A stretch of DNA of 24,823 nt from an uncultured bacterium (GTDB lineage Bacteria; Desulfobacterota; Desulfobulbia; Desulfobulbales; Desulfobulbaceae), in the NCBI GenBank assembly GCA_903896915.1, contig CAITZN010000699.1, forward strand, positions 1 to 24,823, written 5' to 3'. The notes under the pieces are model-generated. The model searched no databases. It saw only the letters and a list, made by a program, of their open reading frames with translations, and had not been told where the DNA came from. Positions 7,671 through 15,627 of the stretch are shown here, piece after piece. Positions within the stretch are counted from its first letter, which is position 1. The number at the start of each line of letters is the position of its first letter. The translations under genes were made by a program, and so were the position numbers.

Positions 7671-8813
7671 ATGTGCCGATTAGCCTTAAAAAGCGCAGAT
7701 ACACCATTTTCACCCTATGAAGTCCTCACCGCCATGGAGGCCATGCAGGAGGGGTACGACGGCAGCGGTCTTGGATTGCTGCTGCGGGGGGTGGAATTTG
7801 AAGAATTCAAACTCAAGCCCCACCATGTTGTTCTTTCTGGCATTGCCCATACCGAGGCAGCCTTTCATCGGTTGACTGATTGGATGGGTGGCCAGGGGTT
7901 TCAGGTCAAGTATGCCCATGAGTTTGACCGGAAGCCTGGGTTGATCGAGGCCAAGGACCGGTTTAACTATTTGGTCCGAGTCTATAGAATGCCGGAAGCG
8001 TGGGCACATCTGACTACGGATGAGATCGACGACCGACTCCTTCAGGCACGCCTAGCTATCCGCAGGGATGGCGATGCGCATGGCGGGGATATTACCGTCT
8101 TTTCCCTCTACCGTGACGCGGTGATGATCAAGGAAGTGGGCTGGCCGCTTGAAGTCGGTAATGCCCTTGGCCTACAGGATGGGCGTATTAAGGCCCGAGT
8201 GGTCATGGCTCAAGGCCGTCAGAACACTAACTACGGCATCAACCTCTACGCCTGCCACCCCTTCTTCATTCAAGGGATAGCCACCATGACCAACGGCGAG
8301 AACACCGCCTTTGTGCCGATCAAGGAGTGGCTGCTCGGCAAGAATATCCCCGGATACCTCGGTTATCACAGCGACTCCGAGACCTTTACCCATATTCTTC
8401 ATTACATTACCAAAAAACTGAAGCTGCCGCTGGAGCTCTATAAGCACGTCATTACCCCTCTGAAAACCGAGGAGCTGGATGTTCATCCCAATGGCGATTT
8501 CCTCAAAGGGCTGCGTACTGCCTGCCGGCGTCTCATTATTGACGGCCCCAATGCAGTCATTGCCACTCTGCCCGATGAAACCAGCATGCTGGTGATGGAT
8601 CAGAAAAAAATGCGACCGGCGACTGTTGGTGGCCGACCCGGTGCCTGGGCCATTGCCTCGGAGATGTGCGGGGTCGACGCCCTCGTCCCGGATCGCGATC
8701 CTTCCCTTGATTTTCAGCCTATGCGGGAGCACACCGTCATTATTCCACCCGAGCGAAAGGAACTCATAGTATGGTCTCAGTTCGATCAGTTTACACTTCC
8801 CCAAGCAGCCTGA
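7671..8813 (+). CDS. Glutamate synthase, class II glutamine amidotransferase subunit (GltB domain 1)
   Basis: This 380-residue protein starts MCRLA, placing the catalytic Cys of an N-terminal-nucleophile amidotransferase at residue 2 after Met removal. YDGSGLGLLLRG is the GATase fold segment near residues 29-40. GRQNTNYGINLYACHPFFIQGIA and MTNGENTAFVP around 190-222 resemble the amidotransferase domain of glutamate synthase. The enzyme would release ammonia from glutamine for the FMN subunit encoded next. The domain is a separate polypeptide rather than the N-terminus of a roughly 1500-residue GltB, as in archaeal-type glutamate synthases. AGGAG at 7659-7663 supports the start. The last 43 bases overlap the next gene in another frame. 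Confidence 0.87.
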   Translation: MCRLALKSADTPFSPYEVLTAMEAMQEGYDGSGLGLLLRGVEFEEFKLKPHHVVLSGIAHTEAAFHRLTDWMGGQGFQVKYAHEFDRKPGLIEAKDRFNYLVRVYRMPEAWAHLTTDEIDDRLLQARLAIRRDGDAHGGDITVFSLYRDAVMIKEVGWPLEVGNALGLQDGRIKARVVMAQGRQNTNYGINLYACHPFFIQGIATMTNGENTAFVPIKEWLLGKNIPGYLGYHSDSETFTHILHYITKKLKLPLELYKHVITPLKTEELDVHPNGDFLKGLRTACRRLIIDGPNAVIATLPDETSMLVMDQKKMRPATVGGRPGAWAIASEMCGVDALVPDRDPSLDFQPMREHTVIIPPERKELIVWSQFDQFTLPQAA

Positions 8814-10411
8814 CCTACCACGATCTTCCCTGGATTATTCATCACCGGGAGGATCGTTGTACGCTCTGCGGTCGTTGCACCTCTGTCTGTCCTGTGGGGG
8901 CTATTTCTCTGGCGTACCAACGCCAGCGGATGCCGAAGCTCGATATCCTCCAGAAGAAACGGGGCAACGAATACCGGCATTTTACTGGGATCCGTCAGCA
9001 CACCGTGGTCGAGAAGCGCTGCATCGGTTGTGGCATGTGCGCGGCTGTCTGCCCCAATGAAGCGATAGGGCCCCAGGCAAACACCAACGAAAATCGGTCC
9101 TCCTTTCTGCTCAATCAGAAAGGGGATTCCTACAAGCGGGGCGGCCGTCGCAATGCCACCGGCAAAACGGTGCTCGACCGTATTTCATTTGGCCGGATTT
9201 CGATGCTCACCGACCCAGCGCTCGATGCCGGTCGGCATGAGTTCAACACCAATACCATTTTGGGAAGGGTGTTGTCGCCGGAAGAGTTCCTGCGCCGCAG
9301 GGCTGCGGGTGAATGGATTCCGCCGACTCGGGAGATCTTTCCCTTTGTGATCGGGTCCATGTCTTTTGGAGCCTTGTCACCCAACATGTGGCTTGGCCTG
9401 CTTCAGGGCGTGGCCTATTGCAACGAAGTCCTCGGCATCCCGGTGGTTATGGCCACGGGCGAGGGCGGCTGTCCGCCCTGGGTGCTGAAGAGTCCTTTTC
9501 TTAAATACATCATTCTCCAGATCGCCTCCGGCTATTTCGGTTGGGACGAGATTATCCGTGCCATTCCGGAGATGCAGTGCGATCCGGCGGCCATTGAAAT
9601 CAAGTATGGCCAGGGTGCCAAGCCCGGAGATGGCGGACTCCTGATGTGGTTTAAGGTTAGCAAGCTGATTGCCCGTCTGCGCGGTGTGCCCGAAGGGGTT
9701 GATCTGCCGTCGCCGCCGGTCCATCAGACGCTCTACTCCATTGAAGAGAGCGTTATGAAGATGATCCAGACCATGTCCATGGCTTTTGGATTCCGGGTGC
9801 CAGTCTACCCTAAAATATCTGGTTCGACCTCGGCCAAGGCAGTACTCAACAACCTGGTGCGCAACCCCTATGCTGGTGGTCTCTTGATTGACGGTATCGA
9901 CGGCGGCACCGGTGCGGCCTATAACGTCAGTATGGAAGCTACTGGCCACCCGATTGCCTCTAATCTGCGGGAATGCTATCTTGATTTGGTCCGCCAGGGA
10001 AGGGAGAACGAGATTCCCCTCTTTGCCGCTGGCGGTGTGGGCAAGAACGGTAATGTCACCCAGAACGGTATGGCCTTGATCATGCTCGGTGCCTCCGGGG
10101 TCCACATCGGCAAATACATCATGCAGAGTGCCGCCGGCTGTCTCGGCAACGAGATGGGTCGGTGTAACGTCTGCAATGTCGGCATCTGTCCCAAAGGGAT
10201 AACCAGCCAGAACGAGAAACTGTTCCGTCGTCTTGATCCGGACGATGTGGCGCAGCGCGTCGTGGACACCTTCATGTCCATCCGCACCGAGATGAAGAAG
10301 ATTATGGCACCGCTGGGCCGCTCGCAGAGCTTGCCCATCGGTATGTCCGACGCCCTGGGCGTTGACGACCAAGCCATCGCCGACCGACTGCAGATTGATT
10401 ACATCTGCTGA
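8771..10411 (+). CDS. gltB: Glutamate synthase FMN-binding subunit with N-terminal 2x[4Fe-4S] ferredoxin domain
   Basis: This 546-residue protein begins with two 4Fe-4S motifs (C30, C33, C36, C40 and C84, C87, C90, C94). The GltB synthase domain follows: PFVIGSMSFGALS, KYGQGAKPGDGGLL, the PKISGSTSA loop and LIDGIDGGTGAA, then the FMN-phosphate region FAAGGVGKNGNV. C465, C468 and C473 lie where GltB holds its own Fe-S cluster. The domain converts 2-oxoglutarate plus ammonia to glutamate on reduced FMN. The fused ferredoxin module suggests electrons arrive through Fe-S clusters. The ATG at 8771 has AAAGGA at 8756-8761 and overlaps the amidotransferase gene by 43 bases, suggesting translational coupling. 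A GXGXG subunit follows 33 bases downstream. Confidence 0.92.
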   Translation: MVSVRSVYTSPSSLTYHDLPWIIHHREDRCTLCGRCTSVCPVGAISLAYQRQRMPKLDILQKKRGNEYRHFTGIRQHTVVEKRCIGCGMCAAVCPNEAIGPQANTNENRSSFLLNQKGDSYKRGGRRNATGKTVLDRISFGRISMLTDPALDAGRHEFNTNTILGRVLSPEEFLRRRAAGEWIPPTREIFPFVIGSMSFGALSPNMWLGLLQGVAYCNEVLGIPVVMATGEGGCPPWVLKSPFLKYIILQIASGYFGWDEIIRAIPEMQCDPAAIEIKYGQGAKPGDGGLLMWFKVSKLIARLRGVPEGVDLPSPPVHQTLYSIEESVMKMIQTMSMAFGFRVPVYPKISGSTSAKAVLNNLVRNPYAGGLLIDGIDGGTGAAYNVSMEATGHPIASNLRECYLDLVRQGRENEIPLFAAGGVGKNGNVTQNGMALIMLGASGVHIGKYIMQSAAGCLGNEMGRCNVCNVGICPKGITSQNEKLFRRLDPDDVAQRVVDTFMSIRTEMKKIMAPLGRSQSLPIGMSDALGVDDQAIADRLQIDYIC

Positions 10412-10444
10412 GACAGGAATTCACCACCAGTAGCCTGAAATATT

Positions 10445-12805
10445 ATGAGCGAAACAAAGCATACCATACTCACTATCCGCGGCAAGGATGCCAACAACCA
10501 GCGAATTTCTTCCAAGGTTTTTGAAGAAGAGGTTCGAGGCGCAGCTGCGGTTGCCGATGAATTGATTCTCGAATCGTTTGGCCAGCACAATATTGGTCTG
10601 CGGCTCGGTACGGTTGACAAACCCCTCACTATCCGGGTCAAAGGACCAGCCGGACAACGGCTCGGCGGCATGGGCCTGAAAGGGGCGACCATCATCTGCG
10701 AGGGATCGGCCTCCGACGATGTCGGTTACCTCAATATCGGAGCGGATGTCATCGTCAAGGGCGATGCCACCAACGGGGTCTGCAACGCCATGGCCGGCGG
10801 TCGGGTCATGATCGGCGGCAGTATCGGCGCCCGCGGCCTGACTATGACCAAGTGGAACCCTGCCTACGAGCAGCCTGAGATGTGGGTTCTGGGCTCGGTG
10901 GGCGATACCTTTGCCGAATTCAACTGCGGTGGCCTGGCGGTAGTCTGTGGGGTTAACCCCAAGAATGCGGAGAATGTGCTCGGCTACCGGCCCTGTGTTG
11001 GCATGGTGGGTGGTAAAATCTTTTTTCGCGGCAAGACAGACGGCTCGTACTCCAAGACCAATGCCAAACTGATCCCGCCCAGTGATGAAGACTGGCAGTG
11101 GTTGATTAAACGGCTGCCTGAATACCTGGAGAAGATCGATCGATCGGAACTGCTGGCCTCGCTCTCGGTGCGAACTGAGTGGAACGTGCTGGTGGCGATT
11201 ACCCCGCAGGAGCGGGCTCTGATGTTCACAGGCCCCATGCCGATGGCCGAATTTCGTAAACGGATCTGGGATAAGGGCTTCGGTGGCGGTGATCCGTTAC
11301 GCGATATCGCGCCCGGACTTGAGCGCGGCCTGATCGGCGTGGTGGAAACCGGTGAGTTTCGTCGGAAAAAACCGTTTTGGAACAACCGGAGCAGTGCCGC
11401 TCCTTGTACGTTTTTCTGTCCGATCCACATTCCGACCATTGACCGGTTGCGGATGATCCGTGAAGGCCGTAACGAAGAAGCCTACGAGATGTTGCTGCGC
11501 TACAGCCCTTTCCCTGCATCGGTCTGCGGCATCATCTGCCCGAATCTCTGCATTCAGAATTGTTCCCGGGAAAAAGTCGATTACAGCATCGACGCCTCGG
11601 TCCTCGGGAGGGCGGTCCAGAAAGTGGATCCGCCGGAAGCGTTGCCGCCTACCGGCAAGAAGGTGGCCATCATCGGCGGCGGCCCAGCCGGTATGGGAGC
11701 TGCCTGGCATCTGGCCTTGAACGGGGTCGAAGCTCATATTTTTGAACGCGACACCGTGCTCGGTGGCAAACTCGCTCAGACCATTCCTTGGGAGCGTCTT
11801 TCCAAGGCGGTTTGGGAGACCGAGGTAGCTCGTTTTCTCAAGACCAAAAATCTCCAGGTCAATCTTGGCGTCAACTTAACCAAAGATGCTGTTGAAGGGC
11901 TGAAAAAAGACTTCGACTATGTGGTAGTAGCCGTCGGTACCCATCAGCCCCGGACGCTGTCGTTCCCTGGGCACGAACGGGTGATCCCTGCTCTTGAATA
12001 TCTCAAAGCTGCCAAAAGCGCCAAACCCATGCCCACCGGTAAGCAGGTAGTTATTATCGGTGCTGGTAACGTTGGTTGCGACGTGGCTGCCGAGGCCTAC
12101 CGCTTGGGAGCGGATCAGGTGGTGCTGGTCGATATCCAGAAACCCCTGGCTTTTGGTAAGGAGCGGGAGGCGGCTGAGGCATTGGGTGCCACCTTCAAAT
12201 GGCCCGTCATGACACGTGAAGTGACCGCAGAAGGACTGGTTTGTGCCGATGGCACGATCATTCCAGCTCAGACGGTCATTATCTCGATAGGCGATATTCC
12301 CAGTCTGCCCTTTCTGCCGGATACGGTGGAGGTGGTCAAGGTGGGAGGTGCGTCCTGGGTCAAGACCGATGATGCCGGCCGAACCAGCGATGAGAAGATC
12401 TTTGCGATCGGCGATGTTGAACGGCCGGGTCTTGCAACCAACGCCCTGGGTGCAGGTAAACGGACTGCAGAATATATTTTGGCCACGTTCAAAGGAGAGA
12501 CTTGGGTGCCGTACCGGCAGCAGCTGATCCGCTACGAAGACCTGACCCTTGCCCATTACGATCCAGTCACTGACCGTGGGGCTACCGAGGACCAGCAGGC
12601 GGCCCGCTGTTTGAGCTGCGGTTCCTGCCGCGACTGTCATCTCTGCGAGACCATCTGCCCCACTAATGCCATCACCCGGCAGGACAAACCCGCCAGCACT
12701 GATGGGGTGGATTATGAGTATGTTTCAGACGACAGCAAATGCATCGCCTGTGGTTTCTGCGCCGACACTTGCCCTTGTGGCATCTGGGTGTTGCGACCCT
12801 TCTGA
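10445..12805 (+). CDS. gltD: Glutamate synthase GXGXG domain fused to GltD-like NAD(P)H oxidoreductase with C-terminal ferredoxin domain
   Basis: This 786-residue fusion has three parts. Residues 1-240 are the GltB C-terminal beta-helix (GXGXG) domain: GGMGLKGATIICEG, GYLNIGADVIVKG, NGVCNAMAGGRVMIGG. Residues 300-690 are the GltD flavoprotein: a Cys-rich entry (C321, C325, C361, C365, C369, C373), an FAD site GGGPAGMGAAW (411-421), an NAD(P)H site GAGNVGCDVA (539-548), and IFAIGDVERPG near 652. Residues 720-786 carry Cys clusters (C722, C725, C728, C731, C734, C738 and C766, C769, C772, C776) of ferredoxin type. With the two upstream genes it rebuilds a full glutamate synthase in a different domain split. 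No clear ribosome-binding site precedes the ATG at 10445. A strong terminator follows. Confidence 0.9.
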   Translation: MSETKHTILTIRGKDANNQRISSKVFEEEVRGAAAVADELILESFGQHNIGLRLGTVDKPLTIRVKGPAGQRLGGMGLKGATIICEGSASDDVGYLNIGADVIVKGDATNGVCNAMAGGRVMIGGSIGARGLTMTKWNPAYEQPEMWVLGSVGDTFAEFNCGGLAVVCGVNPKNAENVLGYRPCVGMVGGKIFFRGKTDGSYSKTNAKLIPPSDEDWQWLIKRLPEYLEKIDRSELLASLSVRTEWNVLVAITPQERALMFTGPMPMAEFRKRIWDKGFGGGDPLRDIAPGLERGLIGVVETGEFRRKKPFWNNRSSAAPCTFFCPIHIPTIDRLRMIREGRNEEAYEMLLRYSPFPASVCGIICPNLCIQNCSREKVDYSIDASVLGRAVQKVDPPEALPPTGKKVAIIGGGPAGMGAAWHLALNGVEAHIFERDTVLGGKLAQTIPWERLSKAVWETEVARFLKTKNLQVNLGVNLTKDAVEGLKKDFDYVVVAVGTHQPRTLSFPGHERVIPALEYLKAAKSAKPMPTGKQVVIIGAGNVGCDVAAEAYRLGADQVVLVDIQKPLAFGKEREAAEALGATFKWPVMTREVTAEGLVCADGTIIPAQTVIISIGDIPSLPFLPDTVEVVKVGGASWVKTDDAGRTSDEKIFAIGDVERPGLATNALGAGKRTAEYILATFKGETWVPYRQQLIRYEDLTLAHYDPVTDRGATEDQQAARCLSCGSCRDCHLCETICPTNAITRQDKPASTDGVDYEYVSDDSKCIACGFCADTCPCGIWVLRPF

Positions 12806-12830
12806 GACTGGACCTTCTCTGCAAAGAGAA

Positions 12831-12867
12831 AAGCCCTTGATCGCGATGCGGTCAAGGGCTTTTTTTT
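12831..12867. terminator. Strong, probably bidirectional terminator between convergent genes
   Basis: AAGCCCTTGA (12831-12840) pairs perfectly with TCAAGGGCTT (12852-12861). TCGC/GCGG extends the stem to 14 bp with a GAT loop. A run of eight T residues ends at 12867. On the other strand the stem is followed by TTTTCTCTTT, so it can also serve the minus-strand gene ending at 12957. Confidence 0.94.
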
Positions 12868-12893
12868 ATTGTTTATCTTTGTTGTCACCTTGA

Positions 12894-12917
12894 TCTCCAT
12901 ATCCGATTTTATGGAGA
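12894..12917. repeat. Short inverted repeat in the convergent intergenic region
   Basis: TCTCCAT (12894-12900) and ATGGAGA (12911-12917) form a 7-bp stem with a 10-base loop. There is no T-run on either side, so it is not a second terminator. It may protect an mRNA 3' end on the minus strand. Confidence 0.35.
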
Positions 12918-12956
12918 AGGTAAAATCAGATTCGGCGGCGTACCCTGAAAGGGGGG

Positions 12957-15182
12957 CTATTTACCAGTAGGAGCCAAGGGCGGTGTCGGAGCCGAATCCT
13001 TAATTGTTTGGCCGCTTAACTGCGGTTTGAGCTGTTTGGCCCATTGTTGGATGTATCCTTTGTTCCAGGCAAGCCCCAAGGCTGTAAGCAGAATTAGAAG
13101 AAACACCCATCGTTTCCAGGGGGTCTTTTTTTCAGCAAAGGGATCTCTGAGCATACGTTCCGCACCTTTGGGCAATTCTGCCAATTTGGTTAGGGTCGAG
13201 CCAAAGGGTATGTTGATACTTGCCTTGGTGTTAACCGCCCAGCCATTTGCGTCTAGAATAGGTCCGAGGTTTCGTTGCCTAAGCTTGAGAAAGGCGATAA
13301 GCATGGATGGCCCGGATATAGCCAGTACAATGCCGGCAAGAGCCAGTGGCATCTTCCAGACGGGAATCGCGAGGAAACCTCCTAAAATTGAGGCGACGGC
13401 GGTACCTATAGCCCCCAGAGCCAGACCGATGGCAGCAAAGATACCGGCGAACTTGCCCACATCAAAGGGGGCTGCAGGAGGTTTACCTGTGGCATCCGGC
13501 TTTGCGCCGACCCCCGCGATACCAACGCTGGCCTTGGTTTCTACCGCCTTATCCTTGGAAGTGGCGAATTTTTCGATTTGCTCGCCGATCATGCGGGCAA
13601 TGCGTTTATAAGGGGCCCAAAAGGCTTGAGTAACGCTGATGGGATGGTCGATGATTTTGATGATGGTGGCATCCCAATCATCTCCCTTGCAATCGTAGAA
13701 TACGCCGTTGCGACCGATCATCAGGTTGTCGGAGTCGCCGCCTGTGAAAGCCGCGGCAATAAGTATGTGCTCAGTGCTGTCACGTCGTTTGCAATCACAA
13801 TATGCCAGATATGTACGGCTCAGGTTGGCGAGGGGGCCGTGTTTATCGACACTTTGCACTTTGATGCAGAGTTCACAGGCCCGTCCGTCGATATACAAGG
13901 TTCCGGCCTGAAAAATGGCTTTACGGTCCTGGACATAGAAATCGCGAAAGGCAACAAAATTATTGAGGAGCCGGTAGAGGTCGCGGTTGAAGTGGACTAT
14001 GCTCACCACTTTCACAATACCATCGACCTGATCCGCCAGCATCAGGTCCTGCGCAATGAGATTTTCGACGATGTCCCTTCCGGTCCCTTCCAATATTGCC
14101 TGTATTCGTGCAATGCCAAGACCATCGACCTCGATGCCAATTTTTTTGCTCTGCCAGGCCTCATAGGCTGTGAAGGTGTCCTTGATCTGGCGCCACTGTT
14201 TCATGTCCAGATATTCTGTCGATCCGAACAACGGCGTGATCACCAGTTCAACGAAAGTCTCCATAGCGGCGGCCCATACCGGATTGAGGCCTTTGTTTAG
14301 CGGCAGAGCGCGACTTGCTTCTATACGGGCGAGTGGAAAACGTCCCACTTCAGCTGTTGCGGCGGTCAGATCCTGGAGCGCAAGGGCCTCATAGGTGGTC
14401 AGCGAGGGGTTAAGTGGCATTTCGGCTCTAAGATCGAAGGCGGCCAGGCCGCAACGGGTGAAATAGTCTTCCACTTTGTGTTTCAGGGCAGTGAAACTTG
14501 AGGCGGCAGCAGCTGTATGGTCGCCAAAGGGCAGGATGTCGGGTTTGTCTTGAGCCTGTGCCCACCACTCGGTGTATAACCGGGCAGCTGCAAAGAATGC
14601 TGTTGTCCGTTCCAGTGAAATGCCTGGCAACCCGCTACGATCTTGATCGCTGCCCATGCAGGTCATGATTTCATCGATTAATTGCTGTATTTCCGGGTCA
14701 TCGGTAACATGGACCGCGATGATGCCGTCGCCGTTGAACTTCGAATCGTGCAGCAGGGTGTCGATGTCAGCGACATCCTGAATGGAGATGATATCAGCAT
14801 CGGATTTGCCGAGATAGGTGAGCAGCTGTCGGGCTGAGGCGAGCAGTTGCTGACCCACGGGCAGGTCTTCATTAATAACCTTCAGCGGCAGCTCGCTGGA
14901 TCCGGCCAGGAGGGTGTCCATATTTTTCAGTACGGTGCTGGTCCATTTGACAGCGGCTAACACTTCCTGAACCCGGACCCGACCGTCACCGTCACTGTCC
15001 AGCAGTTCGAGGGTCTGTCTGTCGAACTCCAGACCATTGACCGGACAGCTGAGTGCAGCCCACAGTTTCTGATCTAGTTCATGCAGATGCCTGATGTCCT
15101 CGGCGGTTTTAAGGCTAACCTGATCAAAACCGCCAAGACGGCAGAACCGCCAACGATGGCTTGTACCTGTAGCGTTTTCCAT
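12957..15182 (-). CDS. EF-hand-containing membrane protein of unknown function
   Basis: I do not know a function for this 741-residue protein. The N-terminus (GGFDQVSLKTAEDI, LDQKLWAALSCPVNG) leads into a canonical EF-hand loop at 62-73, DSDGDGRVRVQE, with D62, D64, D66, G67 and E73 in place for calcium. A second Asp-rich stretch, SKFNGDGIIAV, lies at 147-157. Residues 190-540 look like a soluble, largely helical region with a Cys-rich part (C436, C439, C462, C464, C498). Hydrophobic segments at about 578-606, 611-632 and 691-707 predict three membrane passes; no signal peptide is seen, so the EF-hand is probably cytoplasmic. The C-terminal tail is Pro-rich. The start ATG has AAGGAG 10 bases upstream. 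It is last in a five-gene minus-strand cluster. I recall similar hypothetical proteins in other Proteobacteria, none characterised to my knowledge. Confidence 0.85.
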   Translation of the reverse strand: MENATGTSHRWRFCRLGGFDQVSLKTAEDIRHLHELDQKLWAALSCPVNGLEFDRQTLELLDSDGDGRVRVQEVLAAVKWTSTVLKNMDTLLAGSSELPLKVINEDLPVGQQLLASARQLLTYLGKSDADIISIQDVADIDTLLHDSKFNGDGIIAVHVTDDPEIQQLIDEIMTCMGSDQDRSGLPGISLERTTAFFAAARLYTEWWAQAQDKPDILPFGDHTAAAASSFTALKHKVEDYFTRCGLAAFDLRAEMPLNPSLTTYEALALQDLTAATAEVGRFPLARIEASRALPLNKGLNPVWAAAMETFVELVITPLFGSTEYLDMKQWRQIKDTFTAYEAWQSKKIGIEVDGLGIARIQAILEGTGRDIVENLIAQDLMLADQVDGIVKVVSIVHFNRDLYRLLNNFVAFRDFYVQDRKAIFQAGTLYIDGRACELCIKVQSVDKHGPLANLSRTYLAYCDCKRRDSTEHILIAAAFTGGDSDNLMIGRNGVFYDCKGDDWDATIIKIIDHPISVTQAFWAPYKRIARMIGEQIEKFATSKDKAVETKASVGIAGVGAKPDATGKPPAAPFDVGKFAGIFAAIGLALGAIGTAVASILGGFLAIPVWKMPLALAGIVLAISGPSMLIAFLKLRQRNLGPILDANGWAVNTKASINIPFGSTLTKLAELPKGAERMLRDPFAEKKTPWKRWVFLLILLTALGLAWNKGYIQQWAKQLKPQLSGQTIKDSAPTPPLAPTGK

Positions 15183-15232
15183 GGAAAAGTGTCTCCTTGG
15201 CTGAAATGAAATGAAGAAGTAGGAACTCTATG

Positions 15233-15258
15233 TTGCAGATATAGGGTAAAAACTGCAA
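15233..15258. promoter_or_regulatory. Dyad upstream of the EF-hand protein gene
   Basis: TTGCAG (15233-15238) and CTGCAA (15253-15258) form a perfect inverted repeat with a 14-base, A-rich spacer. It lies in the 117-base gap between the 90-residue protein gene and the EF-hand gene. It could be an operator or a leader hairpin on the minus strand. The spacing gives no match to a regulator I can name. Confidence 0.33.
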
Positions 15259-15299
15259 TAGGGCTACTGGCTATTTGTCTTGCTGATGTTATGCCTTTC

Positions 15300-15572
15300 T
15301 TATTTCTTCATAAAACGGAGCAGGACCTTATACTTCTTCCCATCCAGATCCTTGGGGAGAATGGTACTGTTGGGGATCAGCAGAGTAAGAACCCTGCCAT
15401 TTTGTGGGTCCTGACGGAATTGTTTGCGTCGTTCTTGTCCCAAGGGTTCTTGAATCCGTTGCCGGGGCTCGCGGATATTCAGCAGTTCCGCTTCCACCGG
15501 GGTGCCGCCGGCGCCAGGTTTGTTGATCGATGAATTGGGCGGTGTAATTGCACCAATAATAATATCCACCAT
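15300..15572 (-). CDS. Small uncharacterised protein, 90 residues
   Basis: I do not recognise this protein. It starts MVDIIIGAITPP and has a Gly/Pro-rich linker (NKPGAGGTP), a charged middle rich in Arg and Gln (roughly 33-58), and a C-terminal half with beta-strand character, RVLTLLIPNST and KYKVLLRFMKK. No signal peptide, membrane helix, or metal motif is visible. Its reality rests mainly on an excellent ribosome-binding site: GGGAGG at 15580-15585 on the minus strand, 7 bases before the ATG. It also has good position between ogt and the EF-hand gene, in the same orientation. The conserved neighbourhood suggests it may work with the EF-hand protein, but that is inference. Confidence 0.7.
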   Translation of the reverse strand: MVDIIIGAITPPNSSINKPGAGGTPVEAELLNIREPRQRIQEPLGQERRKQFRQDPQNGRVLTLLIPNSTILPKDLDGKKYKVLLRFMKK

Positions 15573-15579
15573 ATTTTTT

Positions 15580-15585
15580 CCTCCC
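15580..15585 (-). promoter_or_regulatory. Strong ribosome-binding site of the 90-residue protein gene
   Basis: GGGAGG on the minus strand stands 7 bases before the ATG at 15572. This is the main reason to accept the short reading frame as a gene. Confidence 0.7.
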
Positions 15586-15627
15586 TGAAATTAAGGCGTT
15601 GTGTATCGTATCGGTCTTCTCTTTGCT

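Noticed and set aside
9377..10372. A 331-codon minus-strand frame opposite the FMN subunit of glutamate synthase
   Set aside because: Antisense to a gene with unmistakable FMN and Fe-S motifs; no family features.
13578..14300. A 240-codon plus-strand frame inside the EF-hand gene
   Set aside because: The minus-strand frame is three times longer, has a ribosome-binding site and a complete EF-hand loop. The plus frame has none of these.
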